DNA of 52,192 bases from an uncultured Bacteroidales bacterium. Lineage in GTDB: Bacteria > Bacteroidota > Bacteroidia > Bacteroidales > Paludibacteraceae. Of this stretch, positions 25,574-33,216 are shown one piece after another. A program made the translations under genes and the position numbers. Every line of letters begins with the position of its first letter. Position 1 is the first letter of the stretch. The notes below the pieces were generated by a model. That model did not search any database and had not been told where the DNA came from. It saw only the letters and a program-made list of their open reading frames with translations. Location: positions 1 through 52,192 of the forward strand of contig CALCGX010000056.1 of assembly GCA_937901225.1 (NCBI GenBank), written 5' to 3'.

Positions 25574-27456
25574 TATTCTATCTCATTAATAGTAAATTCT
25601 ACACGTCGGTTAATAGCACGATTCTCATCGCTATCATTGGGGACTAATGGTTTGCTTTTGCCATATCCTTTGGCGATAATACGCTTGGCAGCAACTCCCT
25701 TTCTGATAAGGTATTTTCTCGCCGATTCACCGCGTTGTTGAGACAATCGCAAGTTATACTGCTCACTACCCACATCATCTGTATGTGCCGACAATTCAAT
25801 GCACATTGACGGATTATCTTGCATCAGTTTAACCAATTTATCCAATTCGGCGTACGATGATGGTGTCAATACGGATGAATTATGATCAAATTGGATATTA
25901 CGCAGTTGCAACACCATTTCCTTCCGTAAAGCAGTAAGAGGAATGGTATAGGTCAGTTCTGCCGCTACGTTTGGAATATGAATGAGGGTGTCCTTATAGA
26001 TATATCCCTTAGCTCGCACATATACGAGGTAAGTGTTATCCTGTCTTGCCATAGTGATATGGTGCAAAGAATCATTACTTAAGTTTGCTAACACCTCATC
26101 TTTGTTTTTATTACGCATCTCCACCACAGCAGGCACAGGACACAAACTATCTGCATCAACAACTCGAAGAGTCACTTGGTTTTTGCATGGTAACAGTTCA
26201 ATGTCTAATTCCGATCGTGTGAGTAAGATACTATTTTGAGTGTTAATATGCAGGGTGGTATCTTCATATCCCTTTTTCTTGTATGTAATATCATAAACCC
26301 CACCTATATTCAGTTCAATATCCGTTTGATAGGTAGCTCTCTTTATTGCTTGCCCATTCAATAAAATACTATCGGGTGATATTGGCAATAATATATCACC
26401 ATCGTACGCATTGATGCGAATATTTAACTGTTTGTCTAATTCAATATTCGCCTTTATTATAGTATCTGCCTTTAATTGAGTACAATCGTATTCACAATAA
26501 TGATGCGAATAATTCTCACCAGTTATATCAATAAAATAGGGAATTCCCGCAGGAAGAGCCAATTTATATATCCCCAAATAACTACTTTGAATTTGTGCCA
26601 ACGGTTTGAAGCTAATGGCATGAAACACACTGATTTGTGCAGGTGCTATACGTTTGGTTTTCACATCTCGTATTCTGCCTTCTAATGTGAGAATAGGCTG
26701 TGGGTGGAATTGTTCAGGCAATACCAATTGCTCTGCGATATAAGAAGTATCCCGATTATTACAAATTTGATGTGTATAACCAATTGTAACATTGCACACA
26801 TTACCTTGCCGCACAAAATGCTTTAGGTATGGAGCATAATAATGCTCATTTTTGTTTTCTGGTGCTAATATCAGCATGGGATCATACCAATTGCGTTGGT
26901 CAATTCGCTGGGTATAGAACAGTGCAAAATTATTATCCTTTTTATTATCTGCCGTCCGACTGGAGGCAAAAATTACAGTTTTATTATCAGGTAGCAAGAC
27001 GGGCGAGATGTCATGGCCACACGAAATAATCACAACTTCAGGCATCGACCATTGCGCACTCGCTTTGTTAGAACACATGAGGTAGAACAGCTCTTGAGTC
27101 TTCTTTCCTTTTCCAACTTCGATAGTACGTCTAACAAACATCATATCTTGTTCGCTACTAGAGAGTGTTGGATACAACTCATCGGCAGGCGTATTCAGTG
27201 CTGTCAGTGCAGTAATATGCTCCCATACTTTAGCATTCTTCCTTGCCGTGTACAAGTCATAATGCGTTTGCTGAGGTGCCTTTGCTGAGAAAACTATCGT
27301 TTGCTCGTCAAACGACAAACTATGTGAGTGTATTTGCCACCCCTGCTGCTGCAATGCAGGCAACGGCGACTTGTAATTCGCTTGAATCATCTGCCCATAC
27401 CCTATACCCAAAGGTAATAAGGTCAGCAACAATGCCATCATATTTTTCATGTTCAT
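25573..27456 (-). CDS. OmpA-family protein with N-terminal PD40-like propeller
   Basis: 627 residues. Signal peptide MNMKNMMALLLTLLPLGIGYG. Residues about 40-230 contain PD40/WD40-like blades (LSFDEQTIVFSA, YPTLSSSEQDMMFVRRT, SPVLLPDNKTVIFASSRT); 250-500 hold carboxypeptidase-regulatory-like beta sandwiches (LEGRIRDVKTKRIAPAQISV). The last 110 residues are an OmpA C-terminal peptidoglycan-binding domain with IELSAHTDDVGSEQYNLRLS and RGESARKYLIRKG. The order PD40, CRD, OmpA recalls PorE of the type IX secretion system, but the N-terminal TPR part of PorE is absent here; the co-transcribed helical protein might supply it (speculation). Anchors an envelope complex to peptidoglycan. Confidence 0.85.
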   Translation of the reverse strand: MNMKNMMALLLTLLPLGIGYGQMIQANYKSPLPALQQQGWQIHSHSLSFDEQTIVFSAKAPQQTHYDLYTARKNAKVWEHITALTALNTPADELYPTLSSSEQDMMFVRRTIEVGKGKKTQELFYLMCSNKASAQWSMPEVVIISCGHDISPVLLPDNKTVIFASSRTADNKKDNNFALFYTQRIDQRNWYDPMLILAPENKNEHYYAPYLKHFVRQGNVCNVTIGYTHQICNNRDTSYIAEQLVLPEQFHPQPILTLEGRIRDVKTKRIAPAQISVFHAISFKPLAQIQSSYLGIYKLALPAGIPYFIDITGENYSHHYCEYDCTQLKADTIIKANIELDKQLNIRINAYDGDILLPISPDSILLNGQAIKRATYQTDIELNIGGVYDITYKKKGYEDTTLHINTQNSILLTRSELDIELLPCKNQVTLRVVDADSLCPVPAVVEMRNKNKDEVLANLSNDSLHHITMARQDNTYLVYVRAKGYIYKDTLIHIPNVAAELTYTIPLTALRKEMVLQLRNIQFDHNSSVLTPSSYAELDKLVKLMQDNPSMCIELSAHTDDVGSEQYNLRLSQQRGESARKYLIRKGVAAKRIIAKGYGKSKPLVPNDSDENRAINRRVEFTINEIE

Positions 27457-27470
27457 TCTTTTTATTTGTG

Positions 27471-27500
27471 CAAAGGTACAACTTTTTTTGCATATATCAA
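27471..27500 (-). promoter_or_regulatory. Promoter of the OmpA/PD40 operon
   Basis: Minus strand: TTG at 27500-27498, 19-base spacer, TACCTTTG at 27478-27471. It overlaps the divergent tRNA promoter, whose -33 element lies in its spacer. Confidence 0.7.
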
Positions 27501-27518
27501 AAAAAACAACTAACTTTG
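27488..27518 (+). promoter_or_regulatory. Promoter of tRNA-Arg
   Basis: TTG at 27488-27490, 20-base spacer, TAACTTTG at 27511-27518. The tRNA begins 12 bases behind the -7 element. Confidence 0.77.
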
Positions 27519-27530
27519 CAGCCGATTTTA

Positions 27531-27602
27531 GGTCTCATAGTTCAATGGATAGAATAAGGTCCTCCTAAGACTTAGATTCGGGTTCGATTCCCGATGAGAC
27601 TA
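27531..27602 (+). tRNA. tRNA-Arg (anticodon CCU)
   Basis: Folds as a standard cloverleaf. Acceptor GGTCTCA / TGAGACT with a terminal G-U; D-stem GTTC/GAAT; anticodon stem AGGTC/GACTT with loop CTCCTAA, anticodon CCT at 27564-27566; T-arm TCGGG-TTCGATT-CCCGA; discriminator A at 27602. CCA is not encoded. Reads AGG codons. tRNA genes are frequent integration sites, but no integrase or att duplication is visible behind this one. Confidence 0.95.
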
Positions 27603-27605
27603 CAT

Positions 27606-27668
27606 GTTGATAGTTGACAGTTGATAGTTGACAGTTGACAATTTACAGTTAAGAGTCGATAGGTGACA
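27606..27668 (+). repeat. Nine heptamers filling the tRNA-rnhA gap exactly
   Basis: GTTGATA, GTTGACA, GTTGATA, GTTGACA, GTTGACA, then diverged ATTTACA, GTTAAGA, GTCGATA, GGTGACA. The array starts 3 bases behind the tRNA and its last unit abuts the rnhA ATG, so it is the entire leader; divergence rises toward the gene. Confidence 0.9.
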
Positions 27669-28331
27669 ATGAAAGCAAAATTTTATGTTGTATGGCAAGG
27701 TCGCGAGGCAGGGATATACGATTCGTGGGCGGCATGCGAAGCCCAAGTGAAGGGCGTTGCTGCTAAATACAAAGGTTTTGCTACCCGCGAAGAAGCCGAA
27801 GTGGCATTCCAAGCCAATGCGGAGGATTATATCAAAAGGCCCTCCCCAGCCCTTCCTTCAAAGGGAGGGAGTAGTTCGCTTATGAGGAGGGAGAGTAGTC
27901 CCATTTTGAGAGGAGAGATAGAGGGGATTCACCTCCCAGCCCTTGCAGTAGATGCTGCGTGCTCGGGCAACCCAGGACTGATGGAGTTGCGTGGTGTAAT
28001 AGCCGATACGGGCACACAAGTATTCCATCGTGGGCCATATATAGATGGTACCAATAATATTGGAGAGTTTCTAGCCATCGTATTGGGATTGGCCTATTTG
28101 CAGCAGCAAAACTTACCTTGGGCATTGTACTCAGATAGCAAAACTGCCATCGCATGGGTAAGGCAGAAACAATGCAAAACCAAATTAGCATGGAGTACAA
28201 AGAATCAAGACCTCTTATTGGCTGTACGTGCGGCAGAGAAGTGGCTACACGAGCATACCTGGACTACACCTATCTACAAGTGGGATACGGAACATTGGGG
28301 TGAGATACCCGCCGATTTTGGACGAAAATAA
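27669..28331 (+). CDS. rnhA: Ribonuclease HI with N-terminal hybrid-binding (viroplasmin) domain
   Basis: 220 residues. The N-terminal RHBD covers 1-52 (KFYVVWQGREAGIYDSWAAC and YKGFATREEAEVAF). The catalytic domain starts near 92 with LAVDAACSGNPG (first Asp), then NNIGEFLAIVLG (Glu), ALYSDSKTAIAWV (Asp) and a C-terminal YKWDTEHWGEIPADFGRK supplying the last Asp. It removes RNA from RNA-DNA hybrids. The linker, residues 56-91, is encoded by a C+T/G+A-rich element with flanking direct copies and looks inserted. Probably transcribed through from the tRNA promoter, since no other promoter lies in the 66-base gap. Confidence 0.93.
   Translation: MKAKFYVVWQGREAGIYDSWAACEAQVKGVAAKYKGFATREEAEVAFQANAEDYIKRPSPALPSKGGSSSLMRRESSPILRGEIEGIHLPALAVDAACSGNPGLMELRGVIADTGTQVFHRGPYIDGTNNIGEFLAIVLGLAYLQQQNLPWALYSDSKTAIAWVRQKQCKTKLAWSTKNQDLLLAVRAAEKWLHEHTWTTPIYKWDTEHWGEIPADFGRK
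27840..27944 (+). repeat. Intergenic-type repeat element inside rnhA linker
   Basis: CCTCCCCAGCCCTT at 27841-27854 is nearly repeated at 27931-27944 (ACCTCCCAGCCCTT). Inside, CCCTCCC (27840-27846) pairs with GGGAGGG (27863-27869). It reads in frame as a Pro/Ser/Gly/Arg-rich linker. Confidence 0.7.
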
Positions 28332-28338
28332 GGTACGC

Positions 28339-29322
28339 TTAGTACATGCGATTGATGGCGTAATCCAAAAGCGACAATAGACTCTCTTTATATTTATTTT
28401 CAGGGAAAATACCGAGCAAATCTGTTGCTTTCTTGCGGTACTTCTCCATCAACTGGTGTGCATAGCGAATACCATCATAACGAAGCACAAAGGAGCGAAT
28501 CTCCTGCTCCGCCTCAAACACATCAATATGTGGAGACTTATTGGCCAATGCCTCGGCTAATTCTTTTATTTGATTTGCCTCTTCCTTAGTAGCACGTTGT
28601 AGTGATTTGATAATAGGTAAGGTGGCTTTACCATCACGGATATCATTCATAGTTGGTTTACCCAAGTCTTCTATGTCTGAAAAATCAAACACATCATCTT
28701 TCAACTGAAAACATAATCCCAAGTACATACCAAACTGCTTCAGGGCATGGCTCTGACGCGCTGTGGCACCCGAACTAACAGCACCTGCTTCGCAGCAAGC
28801 AGCAAACAGATGGGCTGTCTTATGCTGAATCACGCGTAGGTATTGCTCTTCGCTAATCCACATGGATTCACCATCATGCAACTGAATCAACTCACCCGAA
28901 GACAATGCTGATCCTACCTCAGAAACAATACCAAGGATGGTGGTATTACGCAATTCAGCCAATAGACCTATCACTTTTGCCAGTAGGTAATCGCCTACCA
29001 AGATGGCAATCTTATTGCTCCACTGCTCTTGTATTGCTTTGACCCCACGGCGCATGGGAGAATTATCCACCACATCATCATGCACCAACGATGCCGTATG
29101 CAGCAACTCCAGTGACACAGCCGTCTGAATCGTCTTATCCGTCACGCCTTTGCATATCGCAGCCGATAGCAATACCAAGATAGGACGCAACTGTTTGCCA
29201 CGTTTGGTATGGATATAATCCAACACATTACTTATCAATGTATTGTCTGCTGCCAGCGCTTGACTAAACGCTTGCTCAAATTGCATAAACTCGGTTTGTA
29301 TAGGCTGACGCAATGCTTTCAT
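28339..29322 (-). CDS. Long-chain polyprenyl diphosphate synthase (IspB-like)
   Basis: 327 residues from the ATG at 29322 (MKALRQPIQTEFMQFEQAF), 8 bases behind the stop of the DUF6242 gene. First Asp-rich motif LVHDDVVDNSPMRRG near 80, second QLKDDVFDFSD near 205, GKQLRPILVLLSAAIC near 45. Extends an allylic diphosphate with isopentenyl units to the chain used for menaquinone; chain length is not readable with confidence. A second family member lies 3 kb away (32203-33150) and probably makes the shorter FPP/GGPP substrate. Confidence 0.9.
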   Translation of the reverse strand: MKALRQPIQTEFMQFEQAFSQALAADNTLISNVLDYIHTKRGKQLRPILVLLSAAICKGVTDKTIQTAVSLELLHTASLVHDDVVDNSPMRRGVKAIQEQWSNKIAILVGDYLLAKVIGLLAELRNTTILGIVSEVGSALSSGELIQLHDGESMWISEEQYLRVIQHKTAHLFAACCEAGAVSSGATARQSHALKQFGMYLGLCFQLKDDVFDFSDIEDLGKPTMNDIRDGKATLPIIKSLQRATKEEANQIKELAEALANKSPHIDVFEAEQEIRSFVLRYDGIRYAHQLMEKYRKKATDLLGIFPENKYKESLLSLLDYAINRMY

Positions 29323-29330
29323 CGGATTGT

Positions 29331-30680
29331 TTACCAATTGATTGAATTTAAGTATCCACGATAGACATCGCTAAAGGATTGCGTTTGATTTTGCCCACCA
29401 ATAATATAGATATTATTCGCTTTGTCCACCAATACGCTTTGTTTCTGGCGTGTTGTATAGGTCTTTGGCAATTGATTATGCGTCGTATCGGGCATATGCC
29501 AATTCATACCTTCGTCATCCGAAATAAGCATATCGCTGCGCCATGTTAGGTCGTTGTCGATACCACCAAACATCATCAAATGATCTGCATATTGAATAAT
29601 CGACACACCTGTAAGCGAGTTGAATTGAGGTTGCTCAATGGTGAAGTCTTTCAATCGATACCCTGAATTAGCTGCATATTCAAAATTCCAACGCGTATTA
29701 ACGGCTTGACCATTTTTTGCGCGCCCACCTACCACCATAGCGCGTGGACGTTCGCTGCTGCTCTGGAATGTCAAAGCTGCAAAATCGCTGATAGGGAATT
29801 GGGCGGGCAATGCACCATCGACTAGTCCTTGCATATCCGTAAATGGCTGAATAAGTGTATCCGTCACAGTCGCCAAATATAGCTGATTGTCAGCACGATT
29901 CTCTACCACACACCACGCTTTACCATCGAAGTTCATCAACATCGTTTGTGGCGAAAAGTCTGCTGAAGAATAATCGGTTGCAGTCCAATGGATATTGTTT
30001 TGTGACCAATACAATTGGTCATTAGCAATATAATACAACGTATTCTCATGTTGCATAATCTCACGTACTGAGCATGGCGTTGGCAAGCCCGTTAGCGACG
30101 TTTGTTTGATCCAATTCTCGCCTGTAGCAGATGTATATAACTCCGTAGAAAAACCATTGTTGACATATACTACCAATTCGTCGTTGACCAACAATGCTTG
30201 CGTTTCACAATATTGAGGAGCGAATATTTGCTCTGTTAATTGTTTCCAAACGTATAAATCAGGATCTACTTGATGCACCGTGATATGAATACGATACCAT
30301 TTCTCATGCTCCAAATCGGATGATCGCACATATAGGTATACTGGTGATTTGGTAAAGTCAATGGTATCCGCCCCGGTGCTTGTAATGGAGATGTCTGGCA
30401 GAATAAATGTAGCTGAACCAGGAGTAGCCTTATAAGTTACCATAGGCACAACGCTATCAATACGTGTACCGTATGCCAGCGAGTCAATATTGTATATCCA
30501 ACCTGTATCTGCTCTATGCTCCACTTTATATATCGCACGTGTCAGGCCTGGGTTGGTAGTATCGGCTTGAAATGTAAAGGAATTGACACGCGCATCCGAC
30601 GAGGTAAGCATCGTCTCGGTCTTGTTGCATCCTATCAATACAACAGATAATAGCATTAATATAGGGATAAAATACCTCAT
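29331..30680 (-). CDS. DUF6242 domain lipoprotein
   Basis: 449 residues from the ATG at 30680 (MRYFIPILMLLSVVLIGC then NKTET): a lipoprotein signal. An ATG two codons upstream (30686) is also possible. The N-terminal part (SFTFQADTTNPGLTRAIYKV, IYNIDSLAYGTRIDSVVPMV, TGADTIDFTKSPVYLYVRS) matches the DUF6242 family of Bacteroidota. The C-terminal part is a Kelch-like propeller with repeats such as NDELVVYVNNGFSTELYTS, HLMMFGGIDNDLTWRSDMLI and NNIYIIGGQNQTQSFSDVYR. Surface or periplasmic lipoprotein of unknown role. The promoter lies so close that the transcript would be nearly leaderless. Confidence 0.8.
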   Translation of the reverse strand: MRYFIPILMLLSVVLIGCNKTETMLTSSDARVNSFTFQADTTNPGLTRAIYKVEHRADTGWIYNIDSLAYGTRIDSVVPMVTYKATPGSATFILPDISITSTGADTIDFTKSPVYLYVRSSDLEHEKWYRIHITVHQVDPDLYVWKQLTEQIFAPQYCETQALLVNDELVVYVNNGFSTELYTSATGENWIKQTSLTGLPTPCSVREIMQHENTLYYIANDQLYWSQNNIHWTATDYSSADFSPQTMLMNFDGKAWCVVENRADNQLYLATVTDTLIQPFTDMQGLVDGALPAQFPISDFAALTFQSSSERPRAMVVGGRAKNGQAVNTRWNFEYAANSGYRLKDFTIEQPQFNSLTGVSIIQYADHLMMFGGIDNDLTWRSDMLISDDEGMNWHMPDTTHNQLPKTYTTRQKQSVLVDKANNIYIIGGQNQTQSFSDVYRGYLNSINW

Positions 30681-30697
30681 AATCATAAAATTTTGCA

Positions 30698-30728
30698 CAA
30701 AGATACTGCTTTTTTTGCACGTATGCAA
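30698..30728 (-). promoter_or_regulatory. Promoter of DUF6242-prenyl synthase operon
   Basis: Minus strand: TTG at 30728-30726, 20-base spacer, TATCTTTG at 30705-30698. It interleaves with the divergent promoter of the next gene. Confidence 0.75.
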
Positions 30729-30745
30729 AAAAAGTTGTACTTTTG
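30715..30745 (+). promoter_or_regulatory. Promoter of 5-formyl-THF cyclo-ligase gene
   Basis: TTG at 30715-30717, 20-base spacer, TACTTTTG at 30738-30745; ATG at 30765. It overlaps the divergent promoter over 14 bases, so both cannot be occupied at once. Confidence 0.77.
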
Positions 30746-30764
30746 TATGTTTTTTTGAAGAATT

Positions 30765-31382
30765 ATGCTTTTTGAATCCAATATTTTAGACTTATTAAAG
30801 ATTCTTCCCTACCGTCGGAAACAACGTGAGAAGAGTCGTATGCGCGAATTGCTATCTCAAAAACGTCGCATGCTAACAGTAGAGATGGTGCGTGAAAGTT
30901 CCGACCAAGTGGTAGCACTGCTCGAGCAATTGCCAGCTTTTCAAGCTGCGCAAACAGTGCTGATTTATTATCCCACACGCAACGAAATAAATGTATTGTC
31001 ACTGATAAAAAAATACAAACGAACCAAGACATTTCTCTTTCCTGTTGTGAAAGGTCGCTCTATGGATGCATGTCCTTATGAAGGCAACGAGAATATGCAT
31101 CGAGGCAAATACAATATTCCAGAGCCTACTACTGCACCTTACACAGGGAAAATCGATCTGACGATTGTACCAGGTTTAGCATTCGATGCCAAAGGCAATC
31201 GTCTTGGTCGTGGTGGAGGATACTACGATCGATTTATCAGCGCCACCAAATCCCAGTCGCTATTAGTGGGTGTGGGATATGATTTTCAGATGGTGGATAG
31301 TGTGCCGACCAACCTCTTTGACAAGCACATGAATTATGTAGTTTCGCCAGCCAAAGGCATTATCAAAATAAAAAGGGATTGA
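30765..31382 (+). CDS. 5-formyltetrahydrofolate cyclo-ligase
   Basis: 205 residues. ATP-dependent conversion of 5-formyl-THF to 5,10-methenyl-THF in folate one-carbon metabolism. Motifs: LIYYPTRNEINVLSLI near 66, FLFPVVKGRSM near 88, DLTIVPGLAFDAKGNRLGRG near 130 followed by GGYYDRF, and VGVGYDFQMVDSVPTNLFDK near the end. An N-terminal Arg/Lys-rich helix (RRKQREKSRMRELLSQKRR) is normal for the family. Monocistronic: own promoter, and a hairpin terminator that begins over the stop codon. Confidence 0.93.
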   Translation: MLFESNILDLLKILPYRRKQREKSRMRELLSQKRRMLTVEMVRESSDQVVALLEQLPAFQAAQTVLIYYPTRNEINVLSLIKKYKRTKTFLFPVVKGRSMDACPYEGNENMHRGKYNIPEPTTAPYTGKIDLTIVPGLAFDAKGNRLGRGGGYYDRFISATKSQSLLVGVGYDFQMVDSVPTNLFDKHMNYVVSPAKGIIKIKRD

Positions 31383-31398
31383 TTATTGAATCCCTTTT
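31371..31398. terminator. Bidirectional rho-independent terminator
   Basis: Stem AAAAGGGATT / AATCCCTTTT with an 8-base loop, followed by TTTATT on +; the A-run on the left serves as the U-tract for the minus strand. Shared by the cyclo-ligase gene and the convergent ddl operon. Confidence 0.85.
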
Positions 31399-31406
31399 TT
31401 TATTGA

Positions 31407-32162
31407 TTACAACTCCAGCTTCGTCTGCTGTGCGCGCTGTGCAATGATCTGCTGATCGGTTTGAGGAGTTAGTTTGGCTTCGCCGGTACGATAGTAATAT
31501 ATCATTCCGTATGCCTGGCATTTTTGCAACTTGGCATAAGGCAACTCATCCTTGTAAAAGGCTTCTATCTGATCCCACATATCCAAGATAATCTCATCTG
31601 CTTGTTTGCGAAGCGTCTCGGTATCTTCAAACACACGACTATGGGTGCGTTTGTGCAACTGGTGGCTAGTATAATCCTCTTTGAACATCTCATAGTGTAC
31701 CTTCACCTTATTGATAGTTGGGTTATAGATGGCAAATCCCCCTGCAGCTGTACGTTGGTTTTCGCCATCAATAATATTTTGTCCCCATTCCATCAAGCCC
31801 TCTTCTGAACTCAAGTCTGGCAAAGAATCGCTCTTGGGGTCAAGTTTGTATAACTCTTTTTGGCTACGTTTGATCTCACCACGAATCACTGCTAAGTTTA
31901 GCACTTGTATAAAATGAGATATGTACATGCGCGCGTTGCGCACACGATGGCGATACTGCTTGTTAGCAGTTACTTTGCTATCAAAATTAGCATGGTATTG
32001 TGCCACTTGATTCTCAAACTGCATCAAGAATCGTTGTGCCTCTGTGATAGTACGATAATTGACAGCTTGGTCATTGTATGCAGCATTACCTGCTTGTTGC
32101 ACAGCTCGTTGCAAAGCACGCAGACGTGCTTGATCTGTTTTTGGTAATCGACGATAAGGCAT
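31407..32162 (-). CDS. Conserved-looking protein of unknown function
   Basis: 251 residues, no signal peptide. N-terminal basic, Ala/Gln-rich helix (RRLPKTDQARLRALQRAVQQ), a helical core (YISHFIQVLNLAVIRGEIKR) and a mixed segment EGLMEWGQNIIDGENQRTAA followed by GGFAIYNPTINKVKVHYEMF. No family recognised and no catalytic motif obvious. Last gene of the ddl operon, 40 bases behind the prenyl synthase, next to a good terminator. The charge pattern would suit a nucleic-acid- or cell-wall-associated factor, but that is a guess. Confidence 0.65.
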   Translation of the reverse strand: MPYRRLPKTDQARLRALQRAVQQAGNAAYNDQAVNYRTITEAQRFLMQFENQVAQYHANFDSKVTANKQYRHRVRNARMYISHFIQVLNLAVIRGEIKRSQKELYKLDPKSDSLPDLSSEEGLMEWGQNIIDGENQRTAAGGFAIYNPTINKVKVHYEMFKEDYTSHQLHKRTHSRVFEDTETLRKQADEIILDMWDQIEAFYKDELPYAKLQKCQAYGMIYYYRTGEAKLTPQTDQQIIAQRAQQTKLEL

Positions 32163-32202
32163 ATGTTATGAGGATTAAAGTGTTCTAAAAATTTTAAAGG
32201 TT

Positions 32203-33150
32203 TTAATCTTTTCGGGTGTTGAGTTTGTTGGCTAATTGACGTAATTGCTCAGTCGCTGCATTTTGAGGCAATGTGTCCAATATTTGCAAGGCTTTTTGCG
32301 TGTAGTCTTGTACTACGGCTTCACATGCCGCACGTACATTCAGTTGCTCAAAGATGCCTTTGACTGCTGCAATTTTTTCCGTATTATCATCTAATAAGCT
32401 TCCATACCATTGATGCAATTCTTCTGTAAGTTCATCATCTGCCAGCTGCTGCGCAGTAAGATATACATACGTCTTTTTGTTACACGAGATATCTCCTCCG
32501 ACTGCTTTTCCAAATGTTTTAGGATCACCCCAGACGTCTAAGATATCATCTTGTATTTGGAACGCCAATCCCACATTGATACCAAACTGATACAATGCCT
32601 CTTGTTGGGCTTCATTCGCACCTGCCATGTAGGCACCTATCTGCAATGCTGTTGCCAGTAGTACCGAGGTTTTCAAACGAATCATATGTAAGTATGCCTC
32701 TATGGAAACATCATCTTGACTCTCAAAATCGACATCGTATTGCTGTCCCTCGCAAATCTCTGTAGCCATTTTATTGAATAGGCGCAACACTTTGTGTAGT
32801 TTATCAGCTGGCACCTCAGCGAGCAACTTGTATGCCTCTATCATCATCTGGTCGCCTGAGAGTATGGCTGTGTTTTCATTCCATTGAATATGCACAGTCG
32901 GTCTTCCTCTGCGCACTTCTGCTTTGTCCATCACATCATCATGCAGCAATGTGAAGTTATGAAACACTTCCAGCGCCATAGCTGCAGGTGCCACTTCCTG
33001 CTCATTGCCGCCAAAGATACCGCATGCAATCATGGCCAATTGAGGGCGCACACGCTTGCCGCCTGCTGCCATGGTATAAGCAATAGGAGCATATAAGCCT
33101 TTGGGCTCACGTTCCCAGTTTAGTTTTGCTATTTCGTGGTTTATATCCAT
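32203..33150 (-). CDS. Short-chain polyprenyl synthase (FPP/GGPP synthase-like)
   Basis: 315 residues. AAGGKRVRPQLAMIACGIFG near 28, first Asp-rich motif FTLLHDDVMDKAEVRRGRP near 67, second FQIQDDILDVWGDPKTFGKA near 196 and then GGDISCNKKTYVYL. Condenses DMAPP/GPP/FPP with IPP. The aromatic/Leu pattern just before the first motif (ALEVFHNFTLL) suggests a short product such as FPP or GGPP, not proven. Second gene of an operon with ddl: both feed cell-wall carrier lipid and peptidoglycan precursors. Confidence 0.9.
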   Translation of the reverse strand: MDINHEIAKLNWEREPKGLYAPIAYTMAAGGKRVRPQLAMIACGIFGGNEQEVAPAAMALEVFHNFTLLHDDVMDKAEVRRGRPTVHIQWNENTAILSGDQMMIEAYKLLAEVPADKLHKVLRLFNKMATEICEGQQYDVDFESQDDVSIEAYLHMIRLKTSVLLATALQIGAYMAGANEAQQEALYQFGINVGLAFQIQDDILDVWGDPKTFGKAVGGDISCNKKTYVYLTAQQLADDELTEELHQWYGSLLDDNTEKIAAVKGIFEQLNVRAACEAVVQDYTQKALQILDTLPQNAATEQLRQLANKLNTRKD

Positions 33151-33158
33151 TGTGTGTA

Positions 33159-33216
33159 GTTTAGTGTTTAGAGTTTAGTGTTTAGAGTTTAGTGGACGCT
33201 TCGCTACTGTTTAGAG
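33159..33216. repeat. GTTTAGW heptamer array plus composite element across the ddl stop
   Basis: Five perfect alternating units GTTTAGT/GTTTAGA (33159-33193), then GGACGCTTCGCTACT, then GTTTAGA again (33209-33215). The part 33186-33216 matches the element inside ruvA. The ddl stop codon (33204-33206 on the minus strand) and its last residues are supplied by the element. Confidence 0.8.

Noticed and set aside
27606..27668. Integration (att) site behind tRNA-Arg
   Set aside because: No duplicate of the tRNA 3' end and no integrase or mobile genes follow; the sequence is a heptamer array.
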